Positions 63,301-64,000 of a stretch of DNA of 64,000 nucleotides are shown here, in pieces; within the stretch, counting starts at the first letter, position 1; each line of letters begins with the position of its first letter. The notes under the pieces were generated by a model. That model was not told the origin of the DNA and did not search any database. It saw only the letters and a list, made by a program, of their open reading frames with translations. Source of the stretch: Thermoplasmatota archaeon (GTDB lineage: Archaea > Thermoplasmatota > JAKEGO01); assembly GCA_028279595.1 (NCBI GenBank), contig JANQNK010000020.1, positions 186,001-250,000 of the forward strand, in the 5' to 3' direction. The position numbers were made by a program, and so were the translations under genes.

Positions 63301-64000
63301 GAGGACGACATACTCGGAGACCTGATCGGCTACATGACGGACGACACGCTCTCCGAGGGCGAATCCGAGACCTTCGACGTCGAATACACCATACCCGACG
63401 GTACACAATCCGTCGTGAACACCGTGGACGTCGAGGGTACCGACAACCTCGGAGAGACCGTCTCCGACAGCGCAACACACGACATCCCGATACCGCTGAT
63501 CGTACTGCATCCGGACATCGAGATCACGAAGGTGGCCGACAAGACCACTGCCCGCGTGGGAGAGACCGTGACCTTCACGTTCACGGTGACGAACACCGGC
63601 GACTGCACTCTCTACAAGGTATACGTGATCGACGACATCTTCGGAAACCTGACGACCTGGCTCGAGGACACGACCCTTGACGCCGATGAATCCGAATCTT
63701 TCGACTACGAGTGGGAGGTCCCCTATCCGGAGCTCACCGGTTCGGACGACTGCGACTCGTGCGACGATGACGATGATGACACTGACGACTCCGGCTCCAG
63801 CTGCTGGGACAAGTACATGAAATGGTGCAAATGGTGGAAGTACCGCTCCTGCGACGACGATGACGACGATGATGACGACTGCGGTTCATGCGACGATGAC
63901 GACAATGGGTGTGATGACGACTGCACCAGTTGCGACGACGACGATGAATGCGATGACTGCGGTGGAAGCTACGGCGACGATGACGAGTGCGACGACTGCG
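24358..64000 (+). CDS. Giant secreted repeat protein (adhesin-like), at least 13,214 residues, 3' end outside window
   Basis: The ATG at 24358 follows GGAGGTG by 7 nt. The frame then stays open, with the repeat register kept, to the last base. Residues 1-22 (MRKSVATALVMALLVQ...) are a signal peptide. Then follow about 94 DUF11-type modules (type A, to nt 54579), 22 modules of a second Asp-rich type (type B, to about 62300) and three more DUF11-like modules. Two of these are interrupted, by a DUF642-like lectin domain and by an Asp/Cys-rich stretch. DUF11 (TIGR01451) modules are Ig-like beta sandwiches of bacterial and archaeal surface proteins. No catalytic motif or TM is visible; any anchor lies beyond the window. 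N-x-S/T sequons look sparse compared with the 2,700-residue protein. I infer a very long adhesin or matrix fibre. The single frame without decay suggests it is expressed. Confidence 0.85.
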   Translation, partial: MRKSVATALVMALLVQMISAGVLITMNERTPGVLQDESRVHGDEMSANGIKTGLSVEISGPPTAEVGEIVEYTITVTNTGSVDLYIPLMTDTLLGDLTGRISGGVITEDEGFETFTVTHYVLATDSDPLYNNITVDGEDKNGGDQVQDSDDHTIDILSTGVSIELTGPESAEVGDPVTYTVEVVNTGEVDLYITSLMDTLAGDLSGLISGGVITTEEGSEQFIYPYIVKKTVSDPLVNHISVRGQNINSADVVSDSDRHSVDIVETVIPETPGPLADTGDETGVTIEKSGPTSAEVGETITYDITVTNTGSVDLYITSLSDPLVGDLSDEISGDVITTTEGSETFSYTYTVQATDSDPLVNTISVEADNEAGDDPVDDSDTHSVNLLYTGITITKSGPTTAEVGEEITYTVEVENTGEVDLTITSLTDTVGGDLSGEISDGVITTTEGSETITYTYTVQDSDSDPFGNTVTVTATNGNSGDSVTDSDTHSVDIQNTGVTVTKTAPATAEIWQIITYTITVTNTGDTDLYITALSDTLLGDLKTKISGGKITTSEGFETFTYTYIVTSNEDPLDNSITVIGENEYGEDQVTDTASHTVDILFTDFTVEKTGPAKAFVGEEITYTVTITNTGEVDLYIGSITDTFVGDLTDEVPGGVIDVGDYAEFSYTWTVLSTSHDPLANAVNVNAENQYGSDWISDSDGHSLDVLWTGVSIEKTGPTTAEVGETITYTITVTNEGDVDLFITSLLDDQYGDLSDYITGDKITTKEGSETFTYDYTVQAGDDNPLVNTITVVGENKFGDNEVTDSDSWTVELVGTDVEITKSGPETAMVGETITYTFTVTNTGVVDLYIDSITDTVLGDLTSYVTSPIANGGSDTFTVDYVVPSTASDPLENTVTIEASNEHGENDVTDTASHSCDLLRTGVSITKSGPTSGEIGEEVTYTIVVTNEGDVDLYITSLIDDELGTLTDDITDGVITTTEGSETVYVTHTLTVNDDDPLINTVTVIGTNSAEGDEVTDSDTHTLDILRTGVDVTKSGADDAEVGESIDYTITVENTGAVDLTITSLSDTLLGSLMSYLTDEDTGNAGIQILVGSTQTITYTYTVTDETDVLENTVTVIGENGNSDDEVTDSASWSLDVLRTGIEVTKDGPASAEVGEEITYTIRITNIGDVEVEITTINDNLLGDLIGELTTTTIAVGEYIEFTVTYTVPAVIGSLYNIVTVLAENQYGDDSTSDSDDHTCRVLRTGVTISKDGPSDAQIGETITYTIRVTNTGAVDLTITSLTDTLLGNLLTEISGGVITTTEGFEEFTYDYTVLAGDDDPLDNSITVTGQNSNSADPVTDSDAHIVDLEYTGLTVIKEGPSSAEVGEEITYEFTIKNPGEVDLYITTFFDTLLGDILAAEGYGASNPLVVEPNIDSFFDITYEIEFEDDDPLPNTVTVTGENEFGEDEVTDTDDHSVDIKFAGMEITKEGPASAEVGQTVTYTITVKNTGEVDLVVTKLDDDVLGDILAMNDYDELNPLVVDPFTDSFFDIEYEIEFDDPDPLINTVVGEGENQYGADPQSDEASHSLDILRSGLTIEKTGPETAQVGETITYTIKITNTGQVDLDVTYLYDTLLGDLLSDLATGTIAAGTTETLTYTYTIGEDDLDPLPNAVTIRAENQYGQDQVSDTDDHEVDIKYANISVDKEGPATAQIGETITYTITVSNPGEVDVTITSLDDTLLNDLLSYLTDEDASEPGVQILAGSSQSFTYDYTIPLQPEDPTPNSIAVVAENYFGEDEVRDSASHSVDILRSSITISKAAQDEAEVGESIEYTITIVNDGEVDLTITYLYDSLGGDLSGQISGGVITVSEYFETVTYTYTAPYSPDPLENTVWVNGENSNGEDVASDSASHSVDILHVDISIDKEGPISAQVGQTITYTITITNEGEVDVYVTSLTDTLLGDLIGELTDTEIPEGTSVSFDYEYTVLSTDPDPLDNEISVAVVNGHEADPDSDTDGHRVDLLFPGVEITKEGPSSAMVGETITYTITVTNTGATDLVLTKLEDSIEGDLLSYISDNEITLSEGFESFTYTYTILSTDTDPLANTITVEGENEYGASDVSDTASHSVDILYTDATIEKTGDASAEVGQTIEYTVTIENTGDVDLYVYSLYDTLVGDLTSQITDGVIEVDEIEVITYSHTVTMTDPDPLTNTVSLTAYNRYQTDTLFIFDDHEVDIKYTGMTVTKTGPVSGEVGEEIMYTISIENTGEVDLYITEFDDSLLDDLLVYFGYDELDPLVIGAGVESFFDVYYTIEFDDTDPLLNTVTVEGENQYGGNPQSGEDSHSVDIKYTRMEVTKTAQQTAEVGEEVKWTITIKNTGEVDLVITKVDDSLLGDILADAGYGPLNPLIIEPTFDSFFDVFTEIEVDGADPLINRVTVEGENQYGEDGQEDEDSHSINILRSGIEIEKTGPTDAVLGDEITYTITIRNIGEVDLYITSLQDTLLGDLIGEITNPIAAGTTVTFDYTYIVSGRDDDPLPNTITVNAWNQYDADPVSDSDGHSVDLHYTGVTIEKTGPVDAEVFEEITYWITVTNTGDTDLHIDTLTDSVIGDLSTYISDGVITVAEGSETFSYEYTVTDTPDPLVNTVTVVGTNSNEIDSVTATDSHSVDVLYTGVDIRKTGPSTATVGETITYTVEIENTGEVDLYVTSLVDTLVGNVIGLLDDTVIGVGETDTITYQHTVTSTYDPLPNGININVENQFQSDWKSDNDDHSVDILRTGVEITKTGPESAIPGQTITYTVEIYNYGEVDLWIFYLWDSLVGDISGLVSNPIAAGTTQTITYTYTVQEDDTDPLPNNVYGRGWNRFQTDVVDDEDGHSVDLKYTGVEITKDGPDDAKSGETITYTISIKNTGEVDLYVTDLDDTILGDLTTEVTNPIAPGDTFTFTYDYTVQSTDSDPLLNEITVTASNEAGGDEVTDTASHSVDLMLIDVTIEKTGPETAEVWEPITYTVTITNTGDVDLYITYLDDDVIGDLSGNVDPNPIPAGDSVEFSYQYTVTAAPDPLVNEITLIGENELGEDTITASDTHSVDILYTGIEIVKTGPDTAFVGEEITYDVTVTNTGEVDYYVTYLDDTLVGDMTSYITDDVITLSEGSESFSYTWTVTNEYDPLPNAININGQNQYGSDWVSDSDGHSCDILLTGIEVTKDGPSEALVGEEITYEFTVKNTGEMDLYISTLYDDVLGDLSSYISNPIGAGDTESFTVDYVVTGEEGDPLVNTITATGANIFGGGEVTDTATHQCDILFTGVTVEKDGPTTALVGEEITYTITVTNTGDVDLYIKDLYDTFIGNVTGDITDGVITVAEGYQTLTYTHTVGETPDPIINTVTVTGKNEVGGGKVTDTDTHECDVHHTGVRIEKTGPATAQVGQEITYTITVWNTGDTDLYISSLYDSLLGELKTYITAGVITTGEGFESFTYTYTITGDEDDPLINEITVYGDNEIQGDPVSDTTSHECDILRTGIRVEKIGPDTAEVGETITYELWVHNTGEVPITFDTIEDTLTGPHSLGSGVTLGVGQSGYLEVDYVVTELYDPIENTMTVTGYNAYDSDPVTASDTHEVDVLRTGVSILKWAQATAEVGETVLYTIEIYNEGEVDLYITSLWDSYLGEISHWLDDLVITTEEGYVTLYYNIIVSDQFDPLTNLVEVYCENYYESDQVMEWDDHELDILRTGMEVTKTGPQTAMIGEEIEYTIGIENTGEVDLYITSMDDTLLGDLLDYLGYGPSNPLIIEPYVESFFDVFFDITVDLEDPLPNTVTVTGTNSNGEDTVQDSDSHEVDILRTGVRIEKSGPASAEVGETITYTVKITNTGEVDLYIWYLEDFLVGSLIGMITNPIAPGVTVTITYQYTVQENDPDPLYNWVYVEALNEYDSDYVWDFDEVNVDVLYAGLTIEKTGPESACLGEIITYTITIRNTGEVDLYPTYLQDTLGGNLISQITDGVIEVGETETLTYQWTVSGRDDDPLENDVTIIAVNQFEADEVTGTDDHSVDILYTGIIVEKTGPPTAVIGETITYEVTIYNDGEIPLYITSAIDSIVGDVTDLVDSPIPVGSSDTFTYTWTVEATPDPLDNTITVIGVNKYGIDTQTDTATHRVDVLRTGVTIEKTGPATAQVGQTIEYVITITNTGETDLYIYSLYDTLLGNLLGEISDGVITTDEGYEVIYYDYLVTDEYDPILNSVTIWASNYYGYDIVTGTAGHEVDLLRTGLEVTKTGPETAVIGDLIEYTITVKNTGEVDLYITTLYDTLLGDLSAYITNPIPAGTTETIIYQYGVSYQLDPIENEVTVTGWNVHQNDEVTETASHEVDLLRTGVDIRKTGPLTAEIGETITYTVTVYNTGECDLYIGEIYDSMVDIDLYGYISDGVITVAEGSETFTYQYTVQPGDPNPLENEVFVNAGNRHYNDYVEAWAYWWVELLYTGVEIEKDGPSTAEVGEEITYYIFVDNTGDVPLYITIFEDTLHGDLLGDITNPIPVGGSETLTYTWIVGETPDPLNNEVGIQGQNSHGYDVVQAFDSHQVDVLRTGIRILKEGPGTALVGETITYTVTIWNTGEVPLYITKAYDGLLQEDMVTLVSPNPIPVGGSTSFTYTWTVSHDDNDPLINEIRIWSENSNGGDERYVTYWISTDIKYTGVEITKTGPTDAVVGEEIAYTIVVTNTGEVDLTITYLWDSLLGDLSGYITDGEITVGEEFETIIYDYTITTDDTDPLYNEVTVIGENDVGGDEVTDSADHTVDIHYTGVLIEKTGPATAEVWETITYEVTVTNIGDTDLYIDELEDTIIGDLSGYISDQVITVEEGSETFTYTYKVTDEYDPLINEITVEGSNYEGGETVTATDDHSVDLLRTGVEITKTGPSTAIVGETITYTVTIENTGEVDLHVTSLMDTLLGDVSGYLDDLVIAYGETDTITYQHTVTSTFDPLPNGININVENQYESDWISDNDDHSVDILRTGIEVTKTGPQTGEVGETITYTITIDNTGEVDLYITQFDDSLLGDLLDILGYGPSNPLVVEPLIDSFFDITYEIDIEDPDPLPNTVTVTGVNEKDDDQVTGGDDHSVDILRTGIEITKDGPSSAEMGEVIEYTITIKNTGQVDLYIYTLYDSLLNDLTSYITNPIAAGATVTFNYYYTVTHSDDDPLENGIYVSAYNYYGADGVVDYDSHTCDLKYARMSIEKTGPATAEVGEEIMYTITIYNDGEVDLYVSYLWDSYEGDLSGLITGGVITVAEGFETITYTRIVSGAYDPIYNEVEVIADNYYEGDEVTDTDSHSVDVLRTGVEITKTGPATAEVGEEITYTVTIENTGEVDLYIYALYDSLVGSLMSHITNPLAPGEIVTITYTYTVQQGDSDPLENTVTVRSYNWYQSDGRIESATHSVDIKYTDVSITKTGPTDAEPGDTITYTITVYNDGEVDLYIDSLMDSLLGDLILEISDGKITVAEGYETFTYDYLVLSSDPDPLINTITVVGSNSNDDDTVTDTASHEVDLQKVDFTIEKTGPETAEVWEQITYTVRITNTGDTDLYVTYLDDDIIGDLSGSVDPNPIPVGEYAEFTYLYTVTAEWDPLINEITMTGENELGEDEITKSDTHSVDLLRTGVEIYKEGPDIAMVGQEITYTVTVVNTGEVDYYVTYLDDTLIGDVSGYITDDVITLSEGSETFSYTHTVTAQYDPLPNAVNVNGQNQFGSDWVSDSDGHSCDILHPGVEITKTGPEEALVGEEITYTIRVTNTGETDLYITSLYDSILGDISSYVDGGVVTLAEEYDEFDVTYVVPQSTPDPLVNEVTVVGTTIHGGESVTASASHEVDILYTGVRIIKTGPLDAEVGETITYEVTVYNTGEVTLYITSLTDTLVGNLRDEISGYMITVAEGSETFTYTYTVTDTWDPLVNTITVNGENMYDANPVTDSSTVSVDVLRTGVEIYKTGPLEAEIGETITYEITVINTGDVTLYITSLEDTLGGDLTGYLASLELAAGAYDIFTYTYTVLATDPDPLGNTVTIEGWNQYDSDPVSDTDGHSVDILRTGVRIEKTGPTTAEVGQTIMYTIVVTNTGEVDLHLTSLSDTLGGDLLGQISGSVITTGEVSETVYYYHTVGSTPDPLPNTVTVTGWNSHDMDQVSAEDSHSVDVLHAGISIEKSGPETAEVGETITYTVTMTNTGEVDLYIDYLWDLLVGDQLWQITNPLEPGDSVTFTYQYTVQQNDEDNLYNWIYVEAYNQYQSDFVYDYEEVWVDILYTGVTIEKTGPETAEVGETIEYEVTITNTGEVDLYITYLWDSLVGDVSGLITNPIASGTSVTIYYYYTVQQDDPDPLVNEIWLRAWNQYQSDPQGGHDTHSVDILYTAISIEKTGPTDAEIGEEITYTITIYNDGEVDLKITYLYDTLLGNLLSEIPSGVVTYADGSYSFDYTYTVLLSDDDPLPNVITVTATNLYDSDPVGDEDDHSVNLKYTGVEITKTGPAIGEVDETITYTITIENTGEVDLYITDLDDTLLGDLIGEITNPIAPGDTFSFDYDYTIVLGDEDPLPNVVTVIATNEFGGNEVTDLARWFVDIPYTGIEITKTGPSTGEVGETITYTIKVDNTGEVDLYVTSLDDTLLGDLLDEISDGIITTTEDYEEFTYEYTIKDTDANPLPNVITGEGENQYGGDYVIDSAAHQVEILYTGMEVWKEGPYNAEIGETITYTIYIKNTGDVDLEITDIDDTLLGDLTSEVTGAIAPGATFSFDYDYTVLETDPNPIWNTVTVKATNQYDEDPVQDSDYWGVQLLYTGVEIEKSGPLTAEIGETITYTITVTNTGGVDLHLTELDDTVLGDLLYKISDAKITVAEGSETFTYDYTIPDPTSEPLDNTITVTATNQYGGDEVTDTASHSVDLMYTGVEIEKSGPTTAEVGETITYQIVVRNTGEVDLHISSLTDDILGNLIGYLASTTIAAGDYDYFDVDHVVEATPDHLINTVTVVGDNQYDADEVTDDASHECDVLRTGVTIEKTGPATAEIGEVIKYTITVTNTGEVDLYVTIDDTLLGDITAGITGGVVTTLEGSESFDYYYVVQWDDPDFLENEVTVTGKNVEGEDKVTDTDDHEVDLLYTGVTIEKTGPTTAEIGETITYYVTITNTGEVPLYIDYLDDSLVGDVSGLVSQPIAVGTSQTISYEYTVLENDPDWLENTIRLRVFNRNQMDAKVVSDSHSVDLLYTGVEITKTGPDYAEVGQTITYTITIKNTGEVDLYVYWLYDSLLGSLLGEITNPIAPGATVSFDYDYTVLWTDPTSLYNSITLYAYNYYEANVRMDSDDHTVTLLYADVEITKTGPTDAEIGETITYTIRVTNTGNVDLTITTLYDTLLGDLSGEITDGVITTTEGYEEFTYDYTVKQTDTDPLPNEIEVVATNQYGTDTVSDEASHSVNLKYTGMEVTKTGPATAEIMEYITWTISIENTGEVDLYITSLDDTMFGDILDTLGYDELNPLVIAPGDTWTVTISKNIFSSTDDPIENTVTVTATNQYDSDPQEGADSHEVDVLWASIKIDKSAVGTAQIGQTITYTIVITNDGEVDLDITYLWDTLLGDLSTYLSTGSIAAGTSETITVTYLVTDEYDPIENTVTVKAWNQFEADQVEASDDHSCDLLRTGMTMEKTGPATVEIGETVYWDYLVTNTGEVPIYLTHVDEVLIEDWYWPTPFYIGVGGSQSFYWGSGYTVTTADDDPLVNSATFYADNYYGEDEVQSTDDHESDILRTGIEVTKTGPEEAEVGETITYTITVKNTGEVNLYVTLIDSYYGDLTSYLTNPLAPGETQTFDYDHTILSTDDDPLVNTITASGVNQYQADPVSDEASHTVEILGTGVEITKTGPTTAEVWEEIVYTYTVTNTGEVDLYISSIDDSLHGELKNYISGGVITLLEGSETFTITHQVTQTPDPLVDEVTVYGENSNGGSQVQYYDDHTVDILYTGVEITKTGPAEAEVGEEITYTVTIKNTGEVDLYVTSLMDTLLGDVSGYLDDLVIPVGVTDTIQYTHTVTSVYDPLPNGININVENQYESDWKSDNDDHSVDILRTYLTVEKTGPADAEIGETITYTVTLTNDGEVELTITGMEDDLVDDVFDLLTDTTLDVGESVSISYTHTVAYLGPDPLLNTVTVTAENQYGEDEVEESDDHSVDILRTGVDILKEGPDFAMIGEVITYTITVYNTGEVDLYITKLEDSNVGDLSGEISGGVITVEEGFEVITYEWTVTLDDANPLKNQVVVIGVNQYGNDPVADSYCHGLWLLYTGVEIEKDGPEEAEVGEEITYTVTIENTGDVDLYITYLYDSLVGSLLGEITNPLEEGDSVTITYTYIVTEDYDPLVNTITVRGVNFYEADEQEETATHSVDVLRTDIDIWKQSPADAKIGDKIIYTITVWNLGEVDLYITELEDSLLGDLSIYITGGVVSVAEGKEVITYEYTVTDEYEPLINTIEVTAWNQYDSDEVSDAARSEVEILRTDVEIVKTGPETAELGETIEYEVTITNTGDVDLYITYLYDSLVGDLLDEITNPLEPGDSVTFTYEYTVKTTDQTPLENTIEVRGWNCHELDPTSDEDSHSVDLLRTGVRITKDGPDDAEIGETIIYTIVVYNTGNVDLHITYLWDSLLGDLSGEISGGVITVAEGSETITYEYTVTDEDPDELDNTVTVRGTNEFGEDEVEDDASHTVDLLYTSMEIWKEGPETAEIGETIYYKVYIQNIGEVDLYVTLIDDDPWGDLLAAIGQSPTDPWIVPVGQTSWITYTHIVTTSDPDPLINTVTVEAENQYGADPQDGEDSHSTDILRTGMEVTKTGPDNAEIMEYITYTITIENTGQVDLYITELDDSMFGDLLDSWGYDELNPLIIEPGDTWTVYISFNVFTSHSDPILNTVTVTGTNQYGADPQEDSDSHETDILRASIDIDKSAVETAQIGQTITYTIVITNDGEVDLDITYLWDTLLGDLSSYLSTGSIAAGTSETIYVTYLVTDEYDPIENTVTVRAWNQYDADQVEASDDHSCDLLRTGMTMEKTGPATVEIGETVYWNYHVTNTGEVPIYLTHVDEVLIEDWYWPTPYYIGVGGSQTFYWIGGYTVTTADDDPLVNSATFYADNYYGEDEVQSTDSHSSDVLRSDITIEKTGPATAEVGEEITYEVTITNDGEVDLEITYLYDSLVGSLLGELTTGWISAGSSETITYTYTVLSTDDTPLENTITVTGQNQYGEDEVSAEDDHSVALLKTGVRIEKYGPTTAELGQTITYTIRVTNTGNVDLTITDLDDTLLGDLYSEISGGVITTTEGFEQFTYDYTVTSADTDPLGNTITVDATNQFGGDPVSASDSHSVDILYADLSIEKSALTTAQVGQTLTYTFVITNDGEVDLDVTYFFDSLLGNLIGYLDTGTIAAGTSETITVDHLVTDVYDPIYNYVTITAWNQYDSDAQSDSDSHTCDLLRTGIDVAKTGPATAEVGEQYYYTYTVYNTGEVTLYFDTIQDTLKGDFTWTTPFAVPVGGNQVILWTYTATDEFDPIENTATFTGWNEYDEDEVTDSDDHEVDLLRTNIEITKTGPSSAVVGETIEYEITIENTGEVSLDITYLDDTLLGDLLGELTSTTIASGATVTIYVDYLVTDEYDPIENTVTVKAWNQYDSDPVEDSDDHSCNLLRTGVSITKAGGPDEASVGEDITYTITVTNTGEVDLHITYLWDSLLGDLSGYITGDVITVGEGYETITYDYTVQSGDPDPLINEVTVIGENSEGGDEVTDSAEHSVDLLLIGVIIEKTGPATAEVWEWITYTITVYNTGDVDLYIDELDDDIIGDLSGKISDGVITVAEGSETFSYLYKTTDVYDPILNTVTVVGTNEYDDDEVTESDSHSVDLLRTGIEIEKTGPETAMVGEEITYTITIRNTGEVDYYVTNLVDAIYGNMISEVDSPIVVGDTVSFTYDHTVTDAYDPLPNAININGQNQFGSDWISDSDGHSVDIYRTGVSITKTGPTEAQVGDTITYTIKVTNEGEVDLYIYELEDTILGDLSGEISGGVITTTEGYEEFTYDHVVSVDDDDPLLNEITVKGWNIHDGDIVTDSAEHSVNIVYVKGTLYVEKTGPATAYHGDEVTYTIYVTYDSSDDSPAQNVEVVDDLYGTATYVSGDTDGDGYLDTDETWEYEVTGTIPDHSEPETDPIVNTATATGENLDGDDVTPGEGSHSTDILHTEGEFTIVKDGPATAYHGDSVTYTFTVTYSSDDGSPADGGYVWDDHYGYATYVSGDTDSDTDMDVDETWIFEVTGTIHSTYYDGEENPIHNTVEVDGYDLDGDWCGPAYDDHYTTILHEEGTLYVDKQGPTVAYFGDSMTFNFYVTYESDDDSPADNIVVWDDHYGAPTYVSGDTNGDGYLDTDETWLYTRTVYLTSYYYDSHEDPIINTVEVTGTDLDGDTVTPGEDSHQTDILHREGEFTIVKDGPATAYHGDSVTYTFEVTYSSSDHSPAQYVQVYDDHYGYATYVSGDTDGDGKLDYSETWTYKVTGTIGAHYDGEEDPIVNEVMVWGYDLDDDFVGYAYDDHSTDILHTAGTLYVEKTGPATAYHGQTVTYWFYVTYESDDNSPADDVTVDDNKYGTATYYGGDTDGDGLLDTDETWVFYVIVTIGDHEDDEEDPIVNTGKATGIDLDGDAVTPGEDTHETDILHYEGEFCIFKTGPATAYHGDDVTYTITVKYKSDDDSPAQYVEVVDSIYGDADYVSGDTDFDDLLDVDETWTFTVSGTIPDYSEPETDPIINTAKVTGKDLDDDVIEPAEDTHSTDILHREGRLTVEKDGPETAYHGDEVTYTFEVTYSSTDGSPADDVEVTDDVYGDATYVSGDTDGDGLLDVDETWVFEVTGYISSTHSDDEENPIVNTGTATGIDLDGDAVTPGKDSHETEILHREGELTIVKDGPTSAYHGDYVTFTFEVTYSSADDSPADDVKVYDDIFGYADYVSGDTDDDGLLDVDETWEFEVSGYIGLHDDDEDDPMVNTAEATGIDLDGQDVTPGEDSHETDLLHRAGTLYVDKTGPATAYHGDDVTYLIYVTYDSSDDSPATEVEVTDDVYGTATYVSGDTDDDDRLDEGETWVFKVTGTIPDYSEPETDPIVNTATATGEDLDGDDVTPGDDTHRTDILHTEGTLYVEKTGPAQVYHGDTVAYWFYVTYSSTDGSPADDVAVDDDKYGSATYYGGDTDGDGLLDTDETWLFYITVTIGDYEDDEEDPIINIGMATGVDLDGDAVEPGYGRHSTDILHREGTLYVEKCGPATAYHGDDVRYTIKVTYESDDNSPADNVEVIDSIYGDATYVSGDTDSDGLLDVDETWTYYVDGTIGAHDDDEDDPIINTAKATGTDLDEDPVTPGTDDHSTDILHTEGTLYVEKTGPAEAYHGQTVTYWFYVTYSSDDGSPADDVAVDDDKYGPATYYYGDTDGDGLLDPGETWVFYIIVTIGPYSDTAEDPITNTGKATGVDLDGDEVEPGYGRHTTDILHWDGILSVEKYGTEEAYHGDTVTYYFDVTYESDDDSPAQSISVVDDLYGSATYVSGDTDSDSRLDVGETWKYTVSGTIGAHDDDEEDPLVNTVTVTGEDLDGDTVTPGEDSHETDILHREGELSVRKDGPASVYHGTTATYTIYVTYSSDDNSPAQNVAVVDDLYGTATYVSGDTDTDDLLDVTETWRYTVSGTIGAHDDDEDNPIRNTATATGEDLDGDEVTPGEGFHDTTILHREGTLYVEKSGPATAYHGDEVTYTFEVTYESADDSPAVDITVLDDEFGYADYVSGDTDGDDRLDVTETWTYEITTTIGIYVDGEEDPLVNRVEVNGYDLDGDEVTPGEDEHETDLLYYVGKFCIDKDGPDEAYHGDTVTYTITVKYKSDDDSPAKNVEVVDDIYGTATYISGDTDGDGLLDVTETWKFEVEGEIGDYEEPEDDPIVNTATVTGQDLDDDDIPSSSDSHSTDILHRAGVLTVVKSGPATAYHGDDVTYYFEVTYSSDDDSPAQNVQVTDDLYGSASYVSGDTDGDNLLDVDETWVFKVEGTIGDYVDGADDPIVNTGTATGDDLDGDTVTPGSDDHETDILHREGKLTIVKDGPDTAYHGDDVTYTFEVTYTSDDDSPAKDVTVVDDTFGTASYVSGDTDSDGLLDTDETWTFEVEGTIDDHEDDEEDPLVNEATASGQDLDGDDVTPDTDDHSTDILHREGRLTVEKSGPATAYHGDSVTYTFEVTYYSTDGSPADNVLVIDDTYGSATYDSGDTDGDDLLDVGETWIFKVTGTIGAHVDGEEDPIVNTVTVTGEDLDGDAATSDTDTHSTDILHREGELTVVKSGPEEAYHGDDVEYTIEVTYSSDDDSPADNVEVTDDVYGDGTYVSGDTDGDGLLDVDETWKFTVSGTIPDHEDDDDEEIVNTATATGEDLDGDTVTPGSDEHTTEILHTAGELTVTKTGPSSAYHGDDVEYTIKVSYFSSDGSPAQNVFVEDDKYGVATYVSGDTDGDGYLDTDEIWTYTVSGTIGDYEDDEEDPIINTVEATGYDLDGDEVDPGTATHSTDILHYAGELTVVKSGPAEAHDGDQVTYTIEVTYSSDDNSPAQSILVVDDIYGSASYVSGDTDGDYLLDTDETWTYSITEYIDEAEDDPIVNTATATGYDLDGDSVTPGEGEHSTDILHPDITVTKSGPEEAHEGDTVTYTISVENTGDCTLYDVTVTDDVLGDLTSYLTDTTLDVGETDTFTVTYTVPTSSWTTDELITNGGFETPVGTDSAGWDIFPDGTTGLGWSVDWYSTDTTYGGGTRPETANLELQWGVTGWDPAEGDQYAELDADWDGPDGSLSGEPASVSIYQDVDTDDGETYRLTFAFSPRPGQDETQNVLLIHWGDTLVDTIELDGSSNSDCEWYYYSYDLVASDDTMEIRFSDGGDSDSLGTFLDDVSLRTMDYLTNTVTVTGEDNLDEEVTDSDSHDLDVLHPEIDVVKVGPSEAHEGDTITYTFTVSNLGDCPLYDVTVEDDILGDLIGYMTDDTLSEGESETFDVEYTIPDGTQSVVNTVDVEGTDNLGETVSDSATHDIPIPLIVLHPDIEITKVADKTTARVGETVTFTFTVTNTGDCTLYKVYVIDDIFGNLTTWLEDTTLDADESESFDYEWEVPYPELTGSDDCDSCDDDDDDTDDSGSSCWDKYMKWCKWWKYRSCDDDDDDDDDCGSCDDDDNGCDDDCTSCDDDDECDDCGGSYGDDDECDDC
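46603..47571 (+). repeat. Three-module segment duplicated at 50755-51723
   Basis: Three successive type A modules (EIMEYIT; IDKSAV..AQIGQ; TGMTMEKTGPATVEIGE) match the three at 50755-51723 in order, with the same total length of 969 nt. Neighbouring modules on either side do not match. Third-position and some amino-acid differences have built up since the duplication. Confidence 0.8.
50755..51723 (+). repeat. Second copy of the three-module duplicated segment
   Basis: Partner of 46603-47571, 4,152 nt (13 modules) downstream. The third module is the most alike, including the unusual HVDEVLIEDWYWPTP stretch found nowhere else in the array. Confidence 0.8.
54580..62300 (+). repeat. Type B array: 22 modules of 117-118 residues with a calcium-loop motif
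   Basis: Each module opens with GTLYVEKTGPATAYHGD.VTY or a variant, continues with VTYESSDDSPA.NV.V.DD.YG.ATYVSGDTDGDG.LD.DETW, and closes with DPI.NTATATG.DLDGD.VTPGE..H.TDILH. Measured from the first Gly (54586, 54937, 55291 ... 61966), 18 of 21 intervals are exactly 351 nt and three are 354 nt. The D.DGDG.LD..E stretch fits the DxDxDGxxDxxE loop of EF-hand and thrombospondin-3 type calcium sites. Confidence 0.85.
62521..63096 (+). other. DUF642-like lectin domain inserted in a DUF11 module
   Basis: About 190 residues with the marks of this carbohydrate-binding-type beta sandwich: ELITNGGFETP, GWSVDW, DQYAELDAD, SIYQDV, YRLTFAFSPRPG, and the closing FLDDVSL. The host module resumes with LTNTVTVTGED directly after. 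Binding to a glycan is inferred from the family; the ligand is unknown. Confidence 0.7.
63745..64000 (+). other. Asp/Cys-rich low-complexity segment
   Basis: In the giant frame, the last 85 or so codons hold 14 Cys and long Asp runs, with five CxxC motifs (CDSC, CGSC, CTSC and two CDDC). One short basic-aromatic island (SSCWDKYMKWCKWWKYRSC) interrupts it. It begins after PYPELTG in the third module of the last group and runs past the window edge. Confidence 0.8.

Larger units (their letters stand above)
62302..64000 (+). repeat. Three DUF11-like modules of a third type, two with inserted domains
   Basis: Modules begin at about 62302, 63184 and 63505 with HP(D/E)I.(V/I).K motifs. They share EAHEGDT.TYT and NTGDCTLYDVTV in the first two, or close variants in the third. 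The Cys in GDC.LY distinguishes them from types A and B. The first and third are split by insertions after the YTVP/WEVP strand; the second is uninterrupted. Confidence 0.75.
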
